Origin: Maccoyibacter intestinihominis
GTDB taxonomy: Bacteria; Bacillota; Clostridia; Lachnospirales; Lachnospiraceae
NCBI RefSeq assembly: GCF_040096355.1
Contig: NZ_JBBMEX010000012.1
Coordinates: forward strand, 29,803 to 93,802
Reading direction: 5' to 3'
DNA length: 64,000 nt
How positions within the stretch are numbered: position 1 is the stretch's first letter; each line of letters begins with the position of its first letter. Below, piece by piece: positions 1-8,637 of the stretch. The translations under genes were made by a program, and so were the position numbers. The notes beneath the pieces are model-generated. The model saw only the letters and a program-made list of their open reading frames with translations. It did not search any database and was not told the DNA's origin.

Positions 1-21
1 AATTAATAAGTTTATAAAATA

Positions 22-49
22 AAGTGGAGCTTACTGACTCCACTTTTTC
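22..49. terminator. Bidirectional Rho-independent terminator
   Basis: An 8-9 bp stem (AAGTGGAG / CTCCACTT) with a short loop is followed by a T-rich run on both strands. It lies just downstream of the minus-strand diguanylate cyclase gene and probably ends its transcript. Confidence 0.7.
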
Positions 50-71
50 TTCGTGTATCTCCCTGCCTTTC

Positions 72-1175
72 CTATTCAGCACTTTTCGCACAGCATACCC
101 GGTTCTTTCCCGATCTCTTCGCCTCGTACAATGCTTTATCTGCCTGTTCAAAAAATGTGCTGGCATTCTCATATATTTTTGTATATTCCGCAACTCCGAT
201 ACTTAAAGTAAAATGCTTTTCCCCCAGTTCTGTCTGAAAAGCAATTTCTTCAAACTTCTTTCGGATATTCTCTGCAATTCCTGCTGCTTCTTCTATGCCC
301 CGTTTCGGAAGAATCATCGCAAACTCCTCGCCGCCATAACGTGCAGAAAAATCATTATTTCCATGTCCCTCCGCAAATGCCACAACCACTTTGCGAATGA
401 CCTCATCTCCAAATGCATGACCATAGGTGTCATTGACTTTTTTAAAATTATCAATATCGGCGATCATAACGGAAAAAGTCTCTTTTTTCTCCTCATACCG
501 CTTCATGTGATATTCTAACTCTTCATAAAATGTCTCATGATTATACAGATGCGTCAGGGAATCCCTGACGGATTTTTCTTCCTGTAAAATATAGGAAAGG
601 TTGACCTGTTCTTCTAATACAAGTGTTACAAAGGTACAACCGGCAAAAATCGTCACATCAATCAACAGATTTTCCGGCGGCAAATACGGGGAATATGGTA
701 AAAAATACCCCTGATACGCCGCATATAATGCGGTAGAGATTCCTGCCTGCAGCACCATCATCTTCCAGTCCCTGTAAAACGGACACAACACCATTGGGAA
801 CAGTAATGCTACCGGCATCAGTCCGACGCTGGTATGCACCCAGACGGCAATGGCTGCAAATCCCGATACCAGAATCATCATAAATAAGGAAACAATCCTA
901 TGGCTTTTACTCTTTATACACTTCTTAAACAAAATATCTGCCGCTGCTAACCATACCCCCTGTCCAATCGACGGGCGGGCTACAAACAAATAAAAGTAAT
1001 AGGCTCTGCTACACTCTTCATTCGGCTGAAAGAAGATAAACAGAAACAACTCTATGATCAACGTTGCAAGCCATACTTTTTTCAATGCATTTATGACAAT
1101 GAAGCCCCACTCTTCACTCTCTTTTGTATTAATCCTACGACTTGTATTTATGTATTTCTTCATATGAATACCCAT
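72..1175 (-). CDS. Membrane-anchored GGDEF diguanylate cyclase
   Basis: Probable diguanylate cyclase making cyclic di-GMP from two GTP. The N-terminal half has several hydrophobic segments that look like a multi-pass membrane sensor region. The C-terminal ~170 residues form a GGDEF domain with DSLTHLYN near its start, the metal-binding stretch IADIDNFKKVND, and the active-site loop YGGEEF. No RxxD product-inhibition site is visible before the loop, so feedback inhibition by that route is unlikely. A longer reading to 1274 is open, but I place the start at 1175 because a GAAGG motif sits just upstream and the extra residues are basic and unlike a domain. Monocistronic, with a terminator after it. 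A second, unrelated GGDEF protein is at 60.7 kb. Confidence 0.88.
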   Translation of the reverse strand: MGIHMKKYINTSRRINTKESEEWGFIVINALKKVWLATLIIELFLFIFFQPNEECSRAYYFYLFVARPSIGQGVWLAAADILFKKCIKSKSHRIVSLFMMILVSGFAAIAVWVHTSVGLMPVALLFPMVLCPFYRDWKMMVLQAGISTALYAAYQGYFLPYSPYLPPENLLIDVTIFAGCTFVTLVLEEQVNLSYILQEEKSVRDSLTHLYNHETFYEELEYHMKRYEEKKETFSVMIADIDNFKKVNDTYGHAFGDEVIRKVVVAFAEGHGNNDFSARYGGEEFAMILPKRGIEEAAGIAENIRKKFEEIAFQTELGEKHFTLSIGVAEYTKIYENASTFFEQADKALYEAKRSGKNRVCCAKSAE

Positions 1176-1439
1176 TTTCTTACCTTCTGTTATTATTTTA
1201 GTATAACCCATGGTTTTTGCAGTTTCAAGTGCTTTTCCTGACTTTTCCATCCCCTTTTTCGCGTTTCTTCGCATATTGGATGAACATTCATAAATTCTTA
1301 AGATATTTTTATGTAAGATTACCGTTGATTTTTACTTGAAATCGTTTTATTCTTGTTTAGGTAGTGTAAATTTGGTGTAAATCTTTTTTTACATTGCTTT
1401 TTTATCTATATATGAATATACTTTTTCGAGGTGAAATAC

Positions 1440-3707
1440 ATGAAGAAACCAAAAAATATTTTATCAGGCATAAAGAACTTTTTCTCAAAGGTACATTCAA
1501 AGTTACCAAAGATCCCGCCTATGAAACCGGAGACGCGTGAAAAGCTGGATAAGGTCATCAACTTTATGAACCGCTTTTCGATTATCTTCCATGTTATACT
1601 GGCATGCTTTTTGACATTTATCATTGAGTTTATTTCCAGAAGAGACCTGCGTTCTACTTTAACCTTTATGGATGCACATACCTGGGCTTACCTTTATAAC
1701 TCACTGATCATTTTTGTTTCGCTGTCCATTGTATACTTTTTCCGCAGAAGAGCCCTTGCTCGCGTCATCATCAGCGGTCTGTGGCTGTTCCTTGGAATTA
1801 TCAACGGATGTATCTTAGCACAGCGTGTCACACCATTTGGCTATACCGACTTAAAGATGGTCACTGACCTCTTAACCATGCAGAATACGAATTACTTTAC
1901 TGCCGGTCAGGCATTGATCGCCGTTATCGGAGTCGCTGCTTTTATTGCCTTTTGTATCTGGCTTTGGGCAAAGGGTCCGAAATTCCAGGGACGTTCTAAC
2001 AAACTGGTCGTTTTCCTGTTCGTGGCATCCTGTTTTATCTGGGTTCCACTGACCACACAGGCAGCGCAGGATAAGAATATCATTGCTTCTTATTTTTCTA
2101 ATATTGCACAGGGTTATGAAAATTACGGTTTTGTTTACGGTTTCTCCTCTTCCGTTGTGGACAGAGGCATGAGCAAACCGGATGCCTACTCAAAAAAGAA
2201 GATTGAATCGATTGAAGATTCCGTAAAAGTAGCGGATACCAGCCGCTCTAAAGAGGATATGCCTAATATCGTTGTCGTTCTGTTAGAGTCTTTTGTAGAC
2301 CCTACTGATATCAACTTTTTAAAGACTTCAAGTGATCCGATCCCGAACTTCCATGAACTGGAGGCAAATTACTCCACCGGTCATATGACGGTTCCGGTTG
2401 TAGGTGCCGGTACGGCGAATACGGAATTTGAAGTTTTAACCGGTATGGGACTTCAGTTCTTCGGAACCGGAGAATATCCATATAAGACGATCTTAAAAGA
2501 AACAGACTGTGAAAGCATTGCTTCCGACCTTTCTAAATTAGGTTACGGAACTCATGTAGTCCACAACAACGGCGGTAACTTCTACAGCCGTGCCAATGCG
2601 TTTTCTATGATGGGATTTGATACCTTTACCAGTAAGGAACTGATGAACATCACGGAATACACTCCGCTTGGTTCCTGGCCTACTGATGATATCTTAGTGG
2701 ATGAAACGATCAAGTCCATGGATGCCACACCGGATCAGCAGGATCTTGTCTACACGATCACGGTTCAGGGTCACGGCGATTATCCGACGGAAAAGGTCAT
2801 TGAAAACCCTGAAATTACCGTTAGTGGTGCAAAAGATGAAGCTACCAATAATCAGTGGGAATATTACATTAATGAAATCCACGAAGTGGATAAATTTATC
2901 GGAAAGTTAAAGGATGCCCTTGCGCAGCGTGATGAGAAAACGATCCTCGTGCTCTGGGGGGACCATCTTCCTACACTCGGCTTAGAAGAGAGTGATATGG
3001 CAACCGGTGATATTTTTAAGACAAAGTATGTAACCTGGAATAATTTCGGTTTGGAGAAACAAGACGCTGATCTGACTTCCTATCAGCTTTTAGCTCACTT
3101 AACCGACCAGCTTGACATCCATGAAGGAACAATGTTCCGTTTCCATCAGAGTCAGCAGGATGTAGCAACTGACTCTAAGGATTACATCCAGAATTTTGAG
3201 CTTTTACAGTACGATATCCTTTATGGAAAACGCTACTGCTACAACGGCGATAAAGACCCGTATCCGGCTTCTGATCTGGTCATGGGTATCGATGAGACCA
3301 GTATTGACCGAACATGGCTTGCCAGTGATGGAAAACTGATGATTTACGGACAACATTTTACTCCTTGGAGTAAAGTCTTTATCAATGGCACAAAGGTTCC
3401 TACCACTTACGTCAGTGGCAACTATCTTAAGATTAAAACGGATAAATTAGATGATAGCGATGTCCTTGTCGTGAACCAGATGGGTTCGAGCAATACGATC
3501 TTTAGAAGCTCCAACGAATATGTTTACCATATTCCTGCTGACCCTTCCGAAGAGACGCCTGCTACTGATACACCGCAAAACGAAACAGATATCGAAGATC
3601 AGGATGCCCTGATGAATAATATGGATAAAAACGAAGTAGTAAACGACATTCAGGAAGGAACCGAAGAACCGGTAAAACAATATCCACCGGCAACTGCAAA
3701 AGAATAG
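1440..3707 (+). CDS. LTA synthase-like sulfatase-fold membrane protein
   Basis: Member of the LtaS/phosphoglycerol transferase family, which moves glycerol-phosphate from phosphatidylglycerol onto an extracellular polymer. The first ~220 residues contain about five membrane helices. The outward-facing sulfatase-fold domain follows: LLESFVDP holds the metal-binding Glu, GTANTEFEVLTG holds the presumed catalytic Thr, and HGDY and LWGDHLP hold further metal ligands. After the catalytic domain come ~130 extra residues: a short beta-rich stretch resembling an IPT/TIG fold (YGQHFTPWSKVFINGTKV) and an acidic, low-complexity tail. The start is the ATG preceded by GAGGTGA; an in-frame GTG nine bases upstream overlaps that ribosome binding site and is less likely. 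Exact polymer product cannot be told from sequence. Confidence 0.85.
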   Translation: MKKPKNILSGIKNFFSKVHSKLPKIPPMKPETREKLDKVINFMNRFSIIFHVILACFLTFIIEFISRRDLRSTLTFMDAHTWAYLYNSLIIFVSLSIVYFFRRRALARVIISGLWLFLGIINGCILAQRVTPFGYTDLKMVTDLLTMQNTNYFTAGQALIAVIGVAAFIAFCIWLWAKGPKFQGRSNKLVVFLFVASCFIWVPLTTQAAQDKNIIASYFSNIAQGYENYGFVYGFSSSVVDRGMSKPDAYSKKKIESIEDSVKVADTSRSKEDMPNIVVVLLESFVDPTDINFLKTSSDPIPNFHELEANYSTGHMTVPVVGAGTANTEFEVLTGMGLQFFGTGEYPYKTILKETDCESIASDLSKLGYGTHVVHNNGGNFYSRANAFSMMGFDTFTSKELMNITEYTPLGSWPTDDILVDETIKSMDATPDQQDLVYTITVQGHGDYPTEKVIENPEITVSGAKDEATNNQWEYYINEIHEVDKFIGKLKDALAQRDEKTILVLWGDHLPTLGLEESDMATGDIFKTKYVTWNNFGLEKQDADLTSYQLLAHLTDQLDIHEGTMFRFHQSQQDVATDSKDYIQNFELLQYDILYGKRYCYNGDKDPYPASDLVMGIDETSIDRTWLASDGKLMIYGQHFTPWSKVFINGTKVPTTYVSGNYLKIKTDKLDDSDVLVVNQMGSSNTIFRSSNEYVYHIPADPSEETPATDTPQNETDIEDQDALMNNMDKNEVVNDIQEGTEEPVKQYPPATAKE

Positions 3708-3747
3708 TGAGATTGTGAGAATTTCTCCTTTATAGAAAATAGGAAGT

Positions 3748-3789
3748 AAAACGGCAGTTTGAATCGTATTTTTCAAGCTGCCGTTTTTA
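3748..3789. terminator. Bidirectional terminator between convergent genes
   Basis: AAAACGGCAG pairs with CTGCCGTTTT, with an extended inner stem (TTTGAA / TTCAA). Runs of A before and T after the stem let it work for both converging genes, the LtaS-like protein and the CDF transporter. Confidence 0.8.
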
Positions 3790-3818
3790 TGTTCTATTAT
3801 CTTTTTTATTTTTTCTTA

Positions 3819-5000
3819 TTACTTCTTCATTGCCGTATATGGTCTGTCAATCTGAATAACAGTGTAATATTCTTTTCCAAGTCGCTCCCACACTTCTGCC
3901 TGCACTTTTTCTTTGACTTGTGCATCTGTCATCGGATAGTCAAACGGTACTAGCACATCAAATATCATATTGGTATGTGTCGGTCCTATGACTGTTCTAA
4001 AGTCATGCATGGACACGCTGCCTTCAAAACTCTCTACGATTTCTTTCACTGCTGTCCGCAGCTCATTTGTCTGCTCATCATTCACCACCAGCGGGTCCAT
4101 ATGAATGACTGCCTCGCAGTGCAGCTGTTCCTTCAAATCATTTTCTATAATGTCTATCATATCATGTATTTTTAAAATATCTTCATCTGCCGGCACCTCT
4201 GCATGAAGTGAAATCATCACCCGTCCCGGTCCATAATTATGTACTACTAAATCATGAATTCCCAATACCATATCATAGCCATTTACAATTTCTTCAATCC
4301 GCTCCACAAATTCAGGCTCCGCCGGCTGCCCCAGCAGCGGGTCCAAGGTATCCTTTGCTGCTGAAAATCCCGCATAGAAGATAAACAAGCCTACCAGAAC
4401 TCCACAATAGCCATCCACCTGTAATCCGGTATATTTTGCAACAATTGCTGCAATTAAAACAACTGTTGTTGCAAGTGTATCGCTCAGACTGTCCACTGCT
4501 GTTGCTTTCATTGCTGCGGAATCAATTTTTTTACTGATTTGCTGATTATAAAAATACATATAGATTTTTACTAAAATGGATGCCACTAAGATTCCCATTG
4601 CCAAAAGGCTGAATTCTACTTCTGTCGGATGTATAATCTTATCCACAGAATTTTTGATCAGCTCAAACGCCATCAACAAAATAACTCCCGAAACAATCAA
4701 TCCTGACACATATTCTATTCTCCCATGGCCAAACGGATGATCCGGGTCTGGCTTCGCCCCTGCAAGTTTAAAACCGATCAAAGTCACAAAAGAAGAACCT
4801 GCATCGGACAGGTTGTTAAACGCATCTGCAGTAATGGAAATGGAACCACTGATCGTTCCTGCTATGAATTTTCCCGCAAACAGGCATATATTTAAAAATA
4901 TCCCCACAATTCCGGTCAACATTCCATATGCCTGCCGGACTTCCGGCGAAGATGTATTCTCCTTATCTTTAATAAATATTCCAGCCAATAATGTTACCAT
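3819..5000 (-). CDS. Cation diffusion facilitator (CDF) metal exporter
   Basis: Proton-coupled divalent metal exporter (zinc, cobalt, iron or manganese) of the CDF family in the cytoplasmic membrane. About six membrane helices occupy the first ~215 residues. The DAFNNLSDAGSS and DSLSDTLA motifs carry the paired Asp residues of the transport site, and HPFGHGRIEY between helices is diagnostic. The C-terminal cytoplasmic domain is longer than in the simplest members (393 aa in total), with an extra His/Asp-containing region of the dimerisation type (HDLVVHNYGPGRVMISLHAEVP). The metal cannot be assigned. It converges with the LtaS-like gene and probably shares its terminator. Confidence 0.9.
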   Translation of the reverse strand: MVTLLAGIFIKDKENTSSPEVRQAYGMLTGIVGIFLNICLFAGKFIAGTISGSISITADAFNNLSDAGSSFVTLIGFKLAGAKPDPDHPFGHGRIEYVSGLIVSGVILLMAFELIKNSVDKIIHPTEVEFSLLAMGILVASILVKIYMYFYNQQISKKIDSAAMKATAVDSLSDTLATTVVLIAAIVAKYTGLQVDGYCGVLVGLFIFYAGFSAAKDTLDPLLGQPAEPEFVERIEEIVNGYDMVLGIHDLVVHNYGPGRVMISLHAEVPADEDILKIHDMIDIIENDLKEQLHCEAVIHMDPLVVNDEQTNELRTAVKEIVESFEGSVSMHDFRTVIGPTHTNMIFDVLVPFDYPMTDAQVKEKVQAEVWERLGKEYYTVIQIDRPYTAMKK

Positions 5001-5033
5001 GTTTTTTCCTCTTTCTATAATTTTTCTATCATT

Positions 5034-5303
5034 CTATTTAAATTCGCTCAATTTCTGATTCAGCCATTCTATCATCCCGGTTCTTCCCTCCTCCGTAAAT
5101 GGAAATTCCCGTATTTGCTTTTTTTCGTCCTCCGTTTCTTCCCAACAGTATGGCTGCGGATAGACTGCTGCTGACAGAACTGCTTCCTCTTCCTCGTCTT
5201 TTTTTCGGATAAGTCGATAACGCATATTTCCATAGCTGCCGGTAAATGCCCTGTTGTATGTAAAATAATTCAGTTTGTAGATATCGGTATCTTTTATCTG
5301 CAT
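5034..5303 (-). CDS. Small acidic protein of unknown function
   Basis: An 89-residue protein, rich in Glu and Tyr, with no membrane segment or recognised motif. It lies directly upstream of the CDF transporter on the same strand (33-base gap), with AGGAGG before the start, so it is likely co-transcribed. I do not recognise the family. The even spacing of aromatic residues and amphipathic C-terminal helix (WLNQKLSEFK) suggest a folded small protein. A functional link to the transporter is only inferred from position. Confidence 0.55.
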   Translation of the reverse strand: MQIKDTDIYKLNYFTYNRAFTGSYGNMRYRLIRKKDEEEEAVLSAAVYPQPYCWEETEDEKKQIREFPFTEEGRTGMIEWLNQKLSEFK

Positions 5304-5355
5304 GTAGAGCCTCCTTGGATGTTTTTTGTATCGTATGTGTGGGGACGGGTCCGGG

Positions 5356-5718
5356 TTACATCGGTGTTCCCACTTCTATCAGGTTACCATCTAAATCATA
5401 AAACCGAACTACTTTTTGACCCCAACTGTCTGTCATCAGTTTATTGACGTATTGAACAGGCGGATACAGTCTTTCCAGTTTTTGAACAAATGCCTCTATA
5501 TCGTGTTCCTCAAAATACAGTTCGCAGGAATTGTTTTGGGGAATAATCTCTTTTCCAAGAAAACTCTTCCAGATCTTTTCTTCCTGAAGCACCAGACCTT
5601 CGGTTAGAATCATATTCCCATCATTATCTAATACCACATTTAAGCCAAACAAGTCATGGTAGAACTGCTTTGATTTTTCGATGTCTTTTACAACGATTAG
5701 TACGTTTTTTAGTTTCAT
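5356..5718 (-). CDS. VOC (glyoxalase/bleomycin-resistance) family protein
   Basis: A 120-residue single-domain member of the vicinal oxygen chelate superfamily. The opening VLIVVKDIEKSKQFYHDLFG and the ending VRFYDLDGNLIEVGTPM are the two beta-alpha-beta halves of the fold, with the usual Glu metal ligand near the C-terminus. Such proteins may be metal-dependent lyases, dioxygenases or antibiotic-binding proteins; sequence alone does not choose. It is the last host-type gene before the accessory island. Ribosome binding site GGAGG lies before the ATG. Confidence 0.8.
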   Translation of the reverse strand: MKLKNVLIVVKDIEKSKQFYHDLFGLNVVLDNDGNMILTEGLVLQEEKIWKSFLGKEIIPQNNSCELYFEEHDIEAFVQKLERLYPPVQYVNKLMTDSWGQKVVRFYDLDGNLIEVGTPM

Positions 5719-5763
5719 GGATGTTCCTCCGATTTTGTGTTCCTCAATACCTCGTTATCATAC

Positions 5764-5871
5764 CACAAAAAGTCCCATAGACCAAGGTCTATGAGACTTT
5801 TCCATATCATATATTCTTTGATTGTACTAATTCACTGTTGATTCTGATTAGCAAACACCCTGAGCTAACAT
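5764..5871. repeat. Left copy of the gdhA 3'-end/terminator repeat
   Basis: Bases 5764-5819 are identical to 18222-18277 (56 bp) and contain the terminator hairpin (CATAGACC / GGTCTATG). After ~21 diverged bases, 5841-5871 is again identical to 18298-18328 and encodes the last residues of glutamate dehydrogenase, MLAQGVC, and its stop. The two copies are direct repeats bracketing the ~12.4-kb accessory island downstream of gdhA. I read it as a past insertion, duplication or deletion boundary. Confidence 0.85.
5767..5801 (-). terminator. Terminator copy inside the left repeat
   Basis: AAAAGTC-CATAGACC pairs with GGTCTATG-A-GACTTTT. It is identical to the terminator after gdhA at 18225-18259. 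No complete gene now feeds into this copy from the right. Confidence 0.8.
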
Positions 5872-5913
5872 GGCAACTTCTAAGGTATCCGCAAATTTAC
5901 CGGGGTTTTGAGG
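5848..5913 (-). pseudogene. Fragment of a glutamate dehydrogenase 3' end
   Basis: The minus strand reads ...KFADTLEVAMLAQGVC-stop, where MLAQGVC matches the true end of gdhA in this window exactly and the residues before it match only loosely. Nothing further upstream resembles glutamate dehydrogenase. It is therefore a short remnant: either the tail of a second, diverged gdh gene mostly lost, or the 3' end recreated when the island inserted. The 400 bases between 5719 and 6126 contain nothing else I can identify. Confidence 0.6.
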
Positions 5914-6126
5914 TCGTTTGTATATCACGTGTATAGAGTGATTGTCGAACAATTTCGATTAAGACCTATTTTTGAAAATACCATAATATATGCAAACAAT
6001 GCTCATATGAGTAAGAATTCAAAGAGTCGCATAATAATAATTTTCTCAAAATCCACAATTAAATAGCTTGAATTTCTACTATGTAATATTAACAAACGCT
6101 ACAGGCGAGGCCTTCTTTACATTCAA

Positions 6127-6716
6127 TTATCCATTTCTCATCTCTATCATCTTGTCAATCTTATTGACTATATATTTTTCAAAATATCTATGTTCAAAAA
6201 ATTCCGTAAATCTTTTATCTGTCATAAAACGATATTTTATCCAATTATATAATTCTTCTCTTGATGCTTCTTTAAATGAACTATTCATTCCTGCAACAAT
6301 ACCATTTATACTTTTTAACATATGCTCCATATTATCATCCCAATACAGTTCACTCACAATACTTTTAAGCAATTTATTTGGATCACATGCTCCACATTCC
6401 GGAACAGCAAAGTACTTTTCCTTAATATATAAAATACTAAATGCATTGCTTAATTGTATATGATTACATGTAAATCCATAATATTTAGCTATGCTAATTA
6501 TTTGTGTACACCCTAACCCTCTATAGAACATTCTAAGTGGGCTAGTATTATTACAAAGAGTTTTTATAATTGCATCATCATTAATAAGAAAAACAACATA
6601 ATTTTCTGGTATTGCATTTAATACGACATCCAAAAATGGCAATACTTTTATAGGTTGATTTTCTGAAATTGCATTTAACAACTTATATAAATTTTGTCCA
6701 CAAGAATGATAAAGTA
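6127..6716 (-). pseudogene. ORF truncated at its 5' end by the mobile element
   Basis: The minus-strand frame is open from the element boundary (about 6716) to the stop at 6127, about 196 residues, and has no good start: the first in-frame candidate is a TTG at 6681 without a convincing ribosome binding site, while the residues upstream of it (LYHSCGQNLYKLLN) read like ordinary protein. The natural reading is that the 5' part was separated by insertion of the element at 6717. The other side is the ImmA/IrrE gene at 13281-14000, whose frame is in register with this one across the junction. A stretch around FYRGLGCTQIISIAKYYGF faintly recalls nitroreductase/SagB-type helices, but I would not assign it. 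Confidence 0.6.
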
Positions 6717-6736
6717 CAGTTTACAAGGGACTACAC
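6717..6736 (+). repeat. Left terminal inverted repeat of the IME
   Basis: CAGTTTACAAGGGACTACAC, matching the reverse complement of 13259-13278 at 19 of 20 positions. Confidence 0.85.
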
Positions 6737-6749
6737 AGAGTAGGTATCT

Positions 6750-6775
6750 GACGGGAGGGGTTCCGCCCGTCAGAT
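6750..6775 (-). terminator. Terminator of the serine recombinase gene
   Basis: ATCTGACGGG pairs with CCCGTCAGAT and overlaps the recombinase stop codon, just inside the left end of the element. Confidence 0.55.
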
Positions 6776-8281
6776 TTTCCATGTGATATTCAAGCTGTCG
6801 CTTGTGGCGGCTATGGTGGTAATCATCAAATCCACCACCCGCCGCTTGTCGTCAAAGGATACATTGTCCCATGTGTCGAGGTAGCCAGAAATCTGATTGA
6901 CCTGTTCCGGGCTGATGGCTTCCACCGTCAACTCGGCTATCTGCTTCACAAGTTCCTGTTTGCGCCCGTCCAGTTCCGCTATCTTCACATTCACATAGGA
7001 GAGCAGCACATTGTTTGCGCCCGTCAGACTGTCCACCAGCTTTTCAATCTCGCTGTCCACATGGGCAAGATCCACTTGCAGGGCGGCAATTTTCGGGTTT
7101 GCCTTTGCCGCTTTCTCTCTGCCTGTCAGCGTCTTGTAGCTTGCCAGTTTCTTTACCATCTGCTGATAAACAACCGTTTCCAGTTCCGAAGTGATAATTT
7201 TCCCGCACCCGGCACAGCTTTTATTGTCCAGCCGTTTTGTGCAGCGGAGATATTGCTTCCCCACAGGATTGTTAATGCTCATAAGGGCATACCCGCAGTT
7301 CCCGCACTTGATTTTTCCCGCCAGCCATGTGTGGGTGGCTTTTCGGGCAGACTGGATTTTCATGTTGTTCATCAGCTTCTTGCGGCAGGTCAGCCAGATG
7401 TCGGAGGGGACAATGCCCTCATGGGGAGCCAGCACCAGCATTTGGCCTTTCAAGTCGTTCTTTTTGCTGGGCTTCACATCCCGCCCCTGATACAGATAGC
7501 AGCCGTTCATGCCTGTAAAATCGGCGGCGTCATTGACAATGACTGTCCCTTGACTTTTGAAAAACTCGTACACATCAAGGTCTGCCTGCACATAGACAGG
7601 ATTGCGTAACATCTGCGCCAGCGTGGGGCGTATCAGCTCTTTGCCATGGAACAAAATCCCCTGTTCCGCAAAGTACCGGGTAATGTCCCCATAGGAGGTA
7701 GTGGGCTGGGCGTACATCTCAAACATCAGCCGGATATTTGCCGCTTCATCTGGATTTACCACCAGCTTCTTTGTGTTGATACCATCCATCTTGATTGGTT
7801 CGGTGTGGAAGCCGTAAGGTGCTTTCCCACCCATCTTGAAACCTCGCTGGCTGCGGGAATAGTAAGCGTCCGTTACCCGCTTCTGTATGGTTTCCCTCTC
7901 AAGCTGGGCGAACACAATACAAATATTCAGCATCGCCCGCCCCATCGGGGTGGAGGTATCAAACTTTTCCGTAGAGGACACAAACTCTACATTGTACTGT
8001 TGGAACAGCTCCATCATGTTGGCAAAGTCCAGAATGGAACGGCTGATACGGTCGAGCTTGTAAACCACGACTTTTGCAATTAAGCCCCGCTTGATGTCCC
8101 GCACCAGTTCTTGAAACTTTGGACGGTCTGTGTTCTTGCCGCTGTACCCTTTATCTGTGTATTCCTTGCAGTTACCGCCTTTCAACTCGTATTTGCAAAA
8201 TTCAATCTGGCTTTCAATGGAAATGCTGTCCTTTTTGTCTACCGATTGTCTTGCATAGATTGCGTCTATTCGATTGTTCAT
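6770..8281 (-). CDS. Large serine recombinase (integrase/excisionase)
   Basis: A 503-residue large serine recombinase that would cut and join the element ends. The N-terminal resolvase domain has the catalytic Ser in AIYARQSVDKKDS and the conserved YKLDRISRS and QLERETIQKRV segments. A recombinase domain follows (GKAPYGFHTEP onward), then a zinc ribbon (CGNCGY ... CAGC) and a coiled-coil C-terminal region, the standard order for this class. Members act without an extra directionality factor in Tn4451-like elements, or with one in phages; the element has no obvious one. The gene reads out of the element at its left end, overlapping its own terminator. Confidence 0.93.
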   Translation of the reverse strand: MNNRIDAIYARQSVDKKDSISIESQIEFCKYELKGGNCKEYTDKGYSGKNTDRPKFQELVRDIKRGLIAKVVVYKLDRISRSILDFANMMELFQQYNVEFVSSTEKFDTSTPMGRAMLNICIVFAQLERETIQKRVTDAYYSRSQRGFKMGGKAPYGFHTEPIKMDGINTKKLVVNPDEAANIRLMFEMYAQPTTSYGDITRYFAEQGILFHGKELIRPTLAQMLRNPVYVQADLDVYEFFKSQGTVIVNDAADFTGMNGCYLYQGRDVKPSKKNDLKGQMLVLAPHEGIVPSDIWLTCRKKLMNNMKIQSARKATHTWLAGKIKCGNCGYALMSINNPVGKQYLRCTKRLDNKSCAGCGKIITSELETVVYQQMVKKLASYKTLTGREKAAKANPKIAALQVDLAHVDSEIEKLVDSLTGANNVLLSYVNVKIAELDGRKQELVKQIAELTVEAISPEQVNQISGYLDTWDNVSFDDKRRVVDLMITTIAATSDSLNITWKI

Positions 8282-8375
8282 ATTGTCGCTCCTTTTCTTA
8301 AAAAAGAAACGGAGCTGCTGACAGTTTTATTATACCGCCAGCAGCCCCGCAAATCAACGATGGCTTCGGAAAACC

Positions 8376-8567
8376 TTATGCCCCGGCTTCCTCTCTCTGC
8401 CGTTTGTCGGCATACTTGCGGAACACCTCATAAAGCTGCTGTTCCAGCTCCCGGCGTTTTGCTGCTTCCTGCTCCGGCGTGAACACCGGGGAGAGATTTT
8501 CCAGCGTGATTTCCTTTCCCTGAAAAGTCACGACTTCGGTTTCTTTCTTGTATCTGATATGCTCCAT
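8376..8567 (-). CDS. Small conserved IME protein
   Basis: A 63-residue protein with the start set by GGAGGTACT before ATG at 8567. The opening MEHIRYKKETEVVTFQGKEI suggests a small beta-rich part followed by a charged helix rich in Glu, Arg and Lys (FTPEQEAAKRRELEQQLY). Genes of this type are commonly found between the recombinase and relaxase of clostridial mobilizable elements; a function is not known to me. Being between integrase and mobilization genes suggests a role in excision or mobilization control. Confidence 0.65.
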   Translation of the reverse strand: MEHIRYKKETEVVTFQGKEITLENLSPVFTPEQEAAKRRELEQQLYEVFRKYADKRQREEAGA

Positions 8568-8637
8568 AGTACCTCCATATTTAATTTTCAAAGTGCAGTG
8601 CCGCCATGCTGCGGCGTGAAATGTTTTCTGTCATCAA

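Noticed and set aside
5900..6126. CRISPR-like or repeat structures in the gap left of the island
   Set aside because: No regularly spaced repeats; just AT-rich sequence.
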